Below, one piece after another: positions 57,848-64,000 of a stretch of 64,000 nucleotides of DNA. The notes under the pieces were generated by a model that worked only from the letters and a program-made list of their open reading frames with translations, did no database searches and was not told the origin of the DNA. Both the position numbers and the translations under genes were made by a program. The stretch's first letter is position 1, and the number at the start of each line of letters is the position of its first letter. Origin of the DNA: an uncultured Tateyamaria sp. (GTDB taxonomy: Bacteria; Pseudomonadota; Alphaproteobacteria; Rhodobacterales; Rhodobacteraceae); the NCBI RefSeq assembly GCF_947497045.1, contig NZ_CANMEU010000009.1, positions 112,829 to 176,828 of the forward strand, written 5' to 3'.

Positions 57848-59014
57848 ATGGCGCGCGCATATCGCAACGATACACCCAAACGCCCCCTTTGGAAGCGGAT
57901 GATCCGTGGTTTTATGACACTAACCGGCACCGCGTCGGTCATTGCGATATCAGCGGGCGCGATCTGGCTGGGCAGCGCCACTTTGGCCAGCCGTGCGGCA
58001 GCCGTTGATGCCCCGCCAGCCGCCCCGATTGCGACTGTATCGGCGCTGCGCATCTCGCCCTCCGATCAGATGACCGTCACCCGCCAATTCTATGGGCAGG
58101 TCGAAGCCGCCCGGACCGTCGCCCTCAGTTTCGAGCAGAGCGGCCGCCTCAACGTCCTCACAGTGGACGAAGGCGACAGCGTCAAGGCAGGCGACGTGAT
58201 TGCCCGGCTCGACACCCGCATTCTGATGAGCGAACGCGCCCGCCTTGTCGCCACCCGCGCCGCCCTTGAAGCGCAGGCCGAATTGTCGCGCCGCACCACC
58301 AAGCGCCAGTCCGAGCTGCGCGACCGTGGCTTTGCCTCCGAACAGGCCGTCGACAATGTGGCCCTTGGTCTGGTCGCGCTTGAGGCGCAGATGGCCGAGG
58401 TCGACGCCACCCTTACCCAGGTGGATGTGCAACTGTCCCAGACCGAATTGGTGGCCCCCTTTGATGGGCGCATAGGTGCGCGCCATGTCGATCCCGGTGC
58501 AATTATGGCGGTGGGCACCCCGGTGCTGGACATTCAGGAAGACAGCACACCGCTGTTTCGTGTCGGCATTGATCCGAAACTCGCAAGCGATCTCGCGGAC
58601 CAGCCTGCGGCGATCACCATCGACGGGACGGACTATCCCACCCGCCTTGTCGGCTTCCGCCCCGACCTTGATGCCCAGACCCGGACCCGCACAGCCCTGT
58701 TCGGGATTGACACGGATGATCCGGTCTACCTCTCCTCGGGAACACTCACACTGACCACCATGCTGGAGGCCTCGGGTTACAGCGTGCCGCTGCGCGCCTT
58801 GCGCGACGGGGTGCGGGGACTGTGGACCCTTGTTGTCCTTGAACCCGCGCAACACGATATGTTCACCGCCCGCAGCGCCGCCGTTGAAGTGCTGCAAATC
58901 GAGGGCGACACCGCCTATGTGCGCGGCACCCTTGCAGGTGAGGCGTTGATCGTGCCCGATGGCACCCACCGTCTTGTGCCCGGCGATCGGGTCCGCGTGG
59001 CGGGACAGAACTGA
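57848..59014 (+). CDS. RND efflux periplasmic adaptor (MFP)
   Basis: 388 residues. An N-terminal anchor (about 18-45) precedes the barrel-sandwich half LSFEQSGRLNVLTVDEGDSV and a hairpin with VATRAALEAQAELSRRTTKR; VAPFDGRIGARHVDPGAIM closes the sandwich. The ATG at 57848 has AAGGAG. Its stop overlaps the permease ATG (TGATG), so the two are coupled. Substrates are unknown. Confidence 0.93.
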   Translation: MARAYRNDTPKRPLWKRMIRGFMTLTGTASVIAISAGAIWLGSATLASRAAAVDAPPAAPIATVSALRISPSDQMTVTRQFYGQVEAARTVALSFEQSGRLNVLTVDEGDSVKAGDVIARLDTRILMSERARLVATRAALEAQAELSRRTTKRQSELRDRGFASEQAVDNVALGLVALEAQMAEVDATLTQVDVQLSQTELVAPFDGRIGARHVDPGAIMAVGTPVLDIQEDSTPLFRVGIDPKLASDLADQPAAITIDGTDYPTRLVGFRPDLDAQTRTRTALFGIDTDDPVYLSSGTLTLTTMLEASGYSVPLRALRDGVRGLWTLVVLEPAQHDMFTARSAAVEVLQIEGDTAYVRGTLAGEALIVPDGTHRLVPGDRVRVAGQN

Positions 59015-62000
59015 TGGAAAGCCTCACCTTCCGCCAACCCCGCATTGTCGCGCTCGCCCTTTTGGTGATCATCGCGGCCGGTCTCTCGTCGTTACTGGCC
59101 ATAGGACGGCAAGAAGACCCCACAATCACCAACCTCTTTGGCACCGTCACCACCGCCATTCCCGGCGCGGACCCGGCCCGGGTCGAGGCGCTTGTCACCC
59201 AACCCATCGAGGACATCTTGCGCGAAGTGGCCGAGGTGGATGTGATCCAAAGCACCTCCTCCACCGGCATTTCCATCGTATCGGTCGAATTGGGCGTGAC
59301 CGTTGCAGACACCCGCATCGAGCAGGTCTGGGCCGAAATCCGCGATGATCTGAGCGAACTGGCCCCCACCCTGCCCAGTGACGCGCTTGAGCCTGAATTT
59401 GACACTGACGGCGGCAGTGCCTTTGCGGCCATTGCGGCCTTTTCCGCAGAGCCGGGCGTGCCCACCACCATCCTTGGCCGCTATGCCCGCGATCTGGCTC
59501 AAAACCTGCGCAACATTCCCGGCACCGAATTGGTCGAAGTCTACGGAGCGCCCGAAGACGAGGTGCTTGTCACCCTCGACCCCGTCGCCACAGCCGCCCT
59601 TGGCTTGACCGCCGCAGAAGTCAGCGCGGCCATTGCCGCAGGGGATGCCAAGGGTGCCGCAGGCCGTGTGCGCCCGGCGGGCTCTGACCTGTTGGTGTCG
59701 GTGGCGGGTGAGGTGCAGGCACTGGACAGGCTGGCCGAGATCGTCGTGCGCCACTCGGACACGGGCGCGGTCACTTACCTGTCCCAGATTGCGGAAATCA
59801 CCCGTGGCCCCCGCATGCCCCAATCCGAGCTTGCGCTGTACAATGGCAAGCCTGCGGTGCTGCTGGCCGCCAAACTGGAATCGGGTTTGCAAGTCGATGT
59901 CTGGGCCGGGTTCGTGCGTGAAGAGATCAGGGCATATCAGGACGAGGTGCCGCTTGGCGTGTCGCTCGACCTGACCTTTGATCAAAGCGTTTACACTGCT
60001 GACCGCCTGGCCGAAGTGGGCCTGAACATGGCCATCGGTGTCGGGCTGGTGGTTGGGGTGTTGCTCCTGACCCTCGGCTTGCGCTCGGCGATGATTGTCG
60101 CGCTGATCCTGCCTGTGGTCACGCTTGCGACCCTGTTCACGATGAACCTCATCGGGCTTGCGATCCACCAGATGTCGGTGACGGGTCTGATCGTGGCCCT
60201 TGGCTTGCTCGTCGATGCAGGCATCGTGATGACGGACGAGGTGGGTCAACGCCTCGCCAAAGGCATGAGCCGGGTCAAGGCCGCGGGCCAGTCGGTGAAA
60301 CGCCTCTTTGCGCCCCTGCTTGCCTCGACCGTCACCACCGCCCTGTCCTTTACACCCCTGATCCTGTTGCCGGGGCCGGCGGGTGATTTCGTCGGCTCAA
60401 TCGCCATCGCCGTGGTGATCATGCTGGGCTGGTCCTTTGTGGTCGCTATCACCCTGACACCTGCCATCGCCGGTCATATGCTGCCCGCAGGCGGCAAACG
60501 CGGCGGGCTCAAGGGCGGGGCCTTGGGTCGGGCGTTCGAGGCAACGCTGCGCTGGTCGGTGCACAACCCGGTGCGCTCGATTGCGCTGGCGCTGGTTCTG
60601 CCGATCACGGGCTTTGCATCGATGCCGACGTTGACGGCGCAGTTCTTTCCGGGCGTGGACCGCGATCAGTTCTATATCGAGATCGATCTGGCACCCGGCA
60701 CCGGCATTGCCGACACGCAAGCGGTCGTTGCGCGGCTGGATGCCCGGCTGAACACGGACACGCGGATCGAACAGATCACATGGGTCGTGGGCCGCTCTGC
60801 CCCCGCGTTCTATTACAACATCGTTGGCGCGCGCGAGAATGCGCCGGGCCATGCCCAAGCCTTGCTGACAACCACCTCCGCCCAGGCAACCGAAGAGGTC
60901 TTGCGCGATCTGCAAGCCACCCTGACCCTGACAGCACCCGAGGCCCAGATCCTCGTGCGCGGGTTGGTGCAGGGGCCGCCCGTCAACGCGCCGGTCGAGT
61001 TGCGCTTTGTCGGCACCGACCTTGAGGACCTGCGCAGCATCGGGGACGAGGCCCGCCGGATCGTGACGGATGTGGATGCGGTGCTGGTCGCACGTTCAAC
61101 CATCAGCGGCGGTGCCCCCAAGGCGGTCGTGACCATCGACGAGGCGCAAGCCCAGCAACTCGGGCTGAACCTGCGCCAGATTGCGGGCCAATTGCAGGCG
61201 GGGCTTGAGGGCATCACCGGCGGGTCCATGGTCGAAGGGGACGAAGAGTTGCCGATCCGCGTCCGTCTCGGCGAGGCGACGCGCGGCTCGGTGCAAGCGA
61301 TCCGCGACCTGCCCATCCTGCGCCCGGATGCACAGGCGCTGGTCGCACAAGGGCGCTGGCCTGCCCTGCCCCTGTCGGCGGTGTCCACCGTTGCGCTGGA
61401 ACCGGCGGCGGGCAGCATCACCCGGCGCAATGGCGAGCGGGTCAACACCGTTCAGGCTTTTATCCAGCGCGATGTCCTGCCCGAAGAGGCATTGGTGCAA
61501 GTGCAGGCCGCGCTGGACGCCGCCGGATTTGCCGTCCCCGATACCGTGCGCCTTGAGCTTGGGGGCGACAGCGATGCCCGCAACGACACGCTGTCCGATC
61601 TGCTCGCCTCCCTCGGGTTGATCGTGACGCTGTCGATTGCGGCCATTGCGCTGACGTTCAATTCGTTCCGCCTGACCGGTGTGGTGCTGGTGGTGTCTGG
61701 CCTCAGCGCGGGGCTGAGCCTGCTGGCGCTGGCGATGTTCCAGTACCCCTTCGGGATCAACGCGATCATCGGGGTCATCGGTTCTATCGGGGTGTCGATC
61801 AACGCCGCCATAATCATCCTGTCGGGCCTGCAAGAAGACGACGCAGCCGCCAGCGGCGACAAGGAGGCGATGGTGGACGTGGTCATGGGGTCATCGCGCC
61901 ACATCGTGTCGACCACGATTACCACATTCGGAGGGTTCCTGCCCCTGATTCTGGCCGGTGGCGGGTTCTGGCCTCCGTTTGCGATGTCTGTCGCGGGTGG

Positions 62001-62154
62001 GGTGTTGCTGTCGACCGTAGTCAGCTTTTACTTCACGCCCCCGGCCTTTGCGCTGATCCACCGAGTACGTCGGGGCCGTGATGCGCACAAGGATGAGGAC
62101 CATACCGACACATCCCTTGTACTGCGCCCACCCTTTCAGCAGGCAGCCGAATAG
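59014..62154 (+). CDS. RND-family efflux permease
   Basis: 1046 residues, a full RND pump with twelve membrane segments expected. The TM4 motif reads GLLVDAGIVMTDEVGQRL, with one of the two usual acidic residues kept. The porter loops and FFPGVDRDQFYIEIDLAPGT are typical of the hydrophobe/amphiphile group. No outer-membrane channel gene is in the window. Confidence 0.94.
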   Translation: MESLTFRQPRIVALALLVIIAAGLSSLLAIGRQEDPTITNLFGTVTTAIPGADPARVEALVTQPIEDILREVAEVDVIQSTSSTGISIVSVELGVTVADTRIEQVWAEIRDDLSELAPTLPSDALEPEFDTDGGSAFAAIAAFSAEPGVPTTILGRYARDLAQNLRNIPGTELVEVYGAPEDEVLVTLDPVATAALGLTAAEVSAAIAAGDAKGAAGRVRPAGSDLLVSVAGEVQALDRLAEIVVRHSDTGAVTYLSQIAEITRGPRMPQSELALYNGKPAVLLAAKLESGLQVDVWAGFVREEIRAYQDEVPLGVSLDLTFDQSVYTADRLAEVGLNMAIGVGLVVGVLLLTLGLRSAMIVALILPVVTLATLFTMNLIGLAIHQMSVTGLIVALGLLVDAGIVMTDEVGQRLAKGMSRVKAAGQSVKRLFAPLLASTVTTALSFTPLILLPGPAGDFVGSIAIAVVIMLGWSFVVAITLTPAIAGHMLPAGGKRGGLKGGALGRAFEATLRWSVHNPVRSIALALVLPITGFASMPTLTAQFFPGVDRDQFYIEIDLAPGTGIADTQAVVARLDARLNTDTRIEQITWVVGRSAPAFYYNIVGARENAPGHAQALLTTTSAQATEEVLRDLQATLTLTAPEAQILVRGLVQGPPVNAPVELRFVGTDLEDLRSIGDEARRIVTDVDAVLVARSTISGGAPKAVVTIDEAQAQQLGLNLRQIAGQLQAGLEGITGGSMVEGDEELPIRVRLGEATRGSVQAIRDLPILRPDAQALVAQGRWPALPLSAVSTVALEPAAGSITRRNGERVNTVQAFIQRDVLPEEALVQVQAALDAAGFAVPDTVRLELGGDSDARNDTLSDLLASLGLIVTLSIAAIALTFNSFRLTGVVLVVSGLSAGLSLLALAMFQYPFGINAIIGVIGSIGVSINAAIIILSGLQEDDAAASGDKEAMVDVVMGSSRHIVSTTITTFGGFLPLILAGGGFWPPFAMSVAGGVLLSTVVSFYFTPPAFALIHRVRRGRDAHKDEDHTDTSLVLRPPFQQAAE

Positions 62155-62276
62155 GCGCGCTGCCACAAAAATTGGGCGCGCCCTGATCTGTGCGGGCACA
62201 CCGTCTCGCCTACCTGCTTGCCAATCGCGCAAGAGTGACCAACACTCTGCCGATACAAAACAACGGGGAGACCACC

Positions 62277-63854
62277 ATGAAAGTTACGTCATTACTGTCT
62301 GCCGCACTGCTGCTGTCGAGCACGGCACTGGTCAATGCAGAGACGCTGAAATGGGCGCGCGCCGGCGATGCGCTGACGCTTGATCCACATGCCCAGAACG
62401 AGGGGCCAACCCACACCATCCGCCACCAGATGTACGAACCGCTGATCATTCGCGACACCACAGGCACGTTCGAACCCGCACTTGCGACCGAATGGGCCCC
62501 CAAGGACGGTGATCCGAATGTCTGGGTCTTCAAGCTGCGCGAAGGGGTCACCTTCCACGACGGGGCCACCTTTACAGCCGAGGATGTGGTGTTCAGCTTT
62601 GAGCGCGCCAAGCAGCCCAATTCGGACATGAAAGAGCTGATCGGCTCGATCACCGAGGTGCGCGCGGTCGACGACTTTACCGTCGAAATGGTCACGGACG
62701 GGCCGAACCCGATCCTGCCCTCCAACCTCACCAACCTGTTCATCATGGACAAGGGCTGGACCGAAGCGAACAACACCGTGAACGTGCAGGACTTTGAGGG
62801 CGGTGAAATCACGTTCGCCACCACCAACGTGAACGGTACCGGGCCTTATGTGCTGACCAGCCGCGAGCCTGACGTCAAAACCGTGATGACCCGGAACGAA
62901 GCCTATTGGGGCATCGACCAGTTCCCGCTTGAGGTGACCGAGATCGTCTATACTCCGATCCAGAACGCGGCGACCCGTGTGGCTGCCATGCTGTCGGGCG
63001 AGGTGAACTTCCTTCAGGACATGCCCGTGCAGGACCTTGAGCGTGTGAATGCCGCCGAAGGTCTGGTGGTCAAACAAGCCCCGCAAAACCGGGTCATCTT
63101 CTTTGGGATGAACCAGGGCGCGGATGACATCGAGGCCGACAACGTGGACGGCAAGAACCCACTCGCGGATGTGCGCGTCCGGCAAGCGATGTCGATGGCG
63201 ATGAACCGCGATGCAATCCGCCAGATCGTGATGCGCGGCCAGTCCGAGCCTGCGGGCATGATCGCACCGCCCTTCGTCAACGGCTGGACAGCCGAAATGG
63301 ACGCGGAATCCTCCACCGATATCGAAGGGGCCAAGGCCCTGATGGACGAGGCGGGATATGTCGACGGTTTCTCGATCCGGCTCGACTGCCCCAATGATCG
63401 CTACATCAATGACGAAGCGATCTGTCAGGCCGCCGTTGGCATGCTTGGCCAGATCGGCGTGACCGTAAACCTGGATGCCAAACCCAAGGCACAGCATTTC
63501 CCGCTCATCACCGACGGGAAAACCGACTTCTACATGCTGGGTTGGGGGGTTCCGACCTACGATTCCGAATACGTGTTCAACTTCCTTGTGCACAGTCGTG
63601 AATCCGACATCGGCACGTGGAACGGCACTGGATATGCGGACCCGGATCTGGACGCCAAGATCAAGTCGCTGGCCTCAAACACCGATCTTGAGGCGCGCAA
63701 CGCCGACATCGCCGACATCTGGCGCGTCGTGCAGGACGAGCAGCTTTACATCCCGCTGCACCACCAGGTTCTGAGCTGGGGTATGGCGGAGGGTGTGGGG
63801 ATCGAGGTCGAACCCGAAGATCAGCCCAAGGTGAAGTACATCACGATGAACTAG
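62277..63854 (+). CDS. ABC transporter substrate-binding protein (peptide/opine type)
   Basis: 525 residues. A signal peptide ends ALVNA-E near residue 21. SBP family 5 motifs include LKWARAGDALTLDPHAQNEG, MYEPLIIRDTTGTFEPALAT and ADVRVRQAMSMAMNRDAIRQ. It captures oligopeptides or similar solutes in the periplasm. The ATG at 62277 has GGGGAG. No permease or ATPase genes follow: a terminator and an IS30 transposase end lie next. The partners may lie beyond the window. Confidence 0.94.
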   Translation: MKVTSLLSAALLLSSTALVNAETLKWARAGDALTLDPHAQNEGPTHTIRHQMYEPLIIRDTTGTFEPALATEWAPKDGDPNVWVFKLREGVTFHDGATFTAEDVVFSFERAKQPNSDMKELIGSITEVRAVDDFTVEMVTDGPNPILPSNLTNLFIMDKGWTEANNTVNVQDFEGGEITFATTNVNGTGPYVLTSREPDVKTVMTRNEAYWGIDQFPLEVTEIVYTPIQNAATRVAAMLSGEVNFLQDMPVQDLERVNAAEGLVVKQAPQNRVIFFGMNQGADDIEADNVDGKNPLADVRVRQAMSMAMNRDAIRQIVMRGQSEPAGMIAPPFVNGWTAEMDAESSTDIEGAKALMDEAGYVDGFSIRLDCPNDRYINDEAICQAAVGMLGQIGVTVNLDAKPKAQHFPLITDGKTDFYMLGWGVPTYDSEYVFNFLVHSRESDIGTWNGTGYADPDLDAKIKSLASNTDLEARNADIADIWRVVQDEQLYIPLHHQVLSWGMAEGVGIEVEPEDQPKVKYITMN

Positions 63855-63875
63855 GTCGGCTGAAAGACTAGAAAG

Positions 63876-63910
63876 AGAAGGCGGTACGAGAAGTGCCGCC
63901 TTCTTTTGTT
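63876..63910 (+). terminator. Rho-independent terminator of the binding-protein gene
   Basis: The stem AGAAGGCGG (63876-63884) pairs with CCGCCTTCT (63896-63904), extended by the weaker TAC/GTG pairs inside. TTTGTTT follows. It is 22 bases after the stop codon. Confidence 0.88.
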
Positions 63911-63932
63911 TAGGCGGCTTTGCGGTGTGGTT

Positions 63933-64000
63933 TCAACTGATCGCCGCAACACAGGCTTCAAATTTCTCTGCTGGGGTTTGGTATTGCAAGGTCTTTCTAG
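63933..64000 (-). pseudogene. 3' end of an IS30-family transposase (cut by the window edge)
   Basis: On the minus strand the sequence reads RKTLQYQTPAEKFEACVAAIS then a TGA at 63935-63933. This is the C-terminal end of IS30-type transposases (xPRKTLxxxTPAE motif). Only about 22 codons are visible, so it cannot be said whether the gene is intact beyond the edge. The left inverted repeat is probably in the 63905-63932 stretch. Confidence 0.75.

Overview
This 64 kb window comes from a GC-rich alphaproteobacterial chromosome, most likely a marine or roseobacter-type member of the Rhodobacterales. The evidence is the protein style, an oxygen-dependent (CobG-type) cobalamin pathway in compact overlapping genes, a ureDABC/EFG cluster, the TamA-TamB pair, and two copies of an intergenic palindromic repeat typical of this group. 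The coding pattern looks native throughout. The only mobile DNA seen is the 3' end of an IS30-type transposase at the right edge.

Layout. Positions 1-5090 (minus strand): the start of a DUF2339 membrane protein, a flavoprotein with a cyclic-nucleotide-type domain, and a coupled ycjX / GNAT / TIGR01620 (YcjF-like) operon. truA follows on the plus strand at 5273. Positions 6043-10400 (minus) hold a probable operon of a BKACE (DUF849) enzyme, an acyl-CoA dehydrogenase, an unrecognised 543-residue protein and a DUF3726 protein. Positions 10621-14595 (plus) carry the circularly permuted ATP-grasp / alpha-E / transglutaminase / Anbu proteasome-like peptidase operon. Positions 14687-17762 (minus) hold a CHMI-family isomerase and cobO, a HAD phosphatase and cobQ. 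A cobalamin riboswitch at about 17868-18080 leads a long plus-strand corrin operon: DUF1636, cobW, N, G, H, I, J, L, E, M, B, A, F. cobK lies on the opposite strand inside it. Together these genes take uroporphyrinogen III to cobyrate. The cobaltochelatase partners CobS and CobT and the late loop-assembly genes are not in the window.

Positions 32088-38681 hold the urease genes ureD, A, B, C, E, F, G. They are interrupted by a Tat-exported cyclase-family protein, a possible 45-codon ORF and an antisense coiled-coil gene. Positions 38822-41525 (minus) encode a two-subunit molybdenum hydroxylase of the isoquinoline 1-oxidoreductase type. Positions 41700-46704 (minus) encode glutathione-dependent formaldehyde dehydrogenase and a hydroxyquinol pathway: flavin monooxygenase, hydroxyquinol 1,2-dioxygenase and maleylacetate reductase, with a divergent LysR regulator at 46774.

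Positions 47721-57132 carry a DUF3307 membrane protein, a 981-residue ABC-exporter-like protein whose ATPase motifs have all decayed, and tamA-tamB. Positions 57143-62154 hold a TetR regulator divergent from an RND adaptor-permease pair. Positions 62277-63854 hold a peptide-type ABC binding protein with a strong terminator, followed by the transposase end.

The most interesting items are the pseudo-ATPase ABC/cNMP fusion, the Anbu/amidoligase operon, the BKACE-ACAD-unknown-DUF3726 operon, and the non-urease genes embedded in the urease cluster. All assignments come from reading motifs and gene order. No database search was run.
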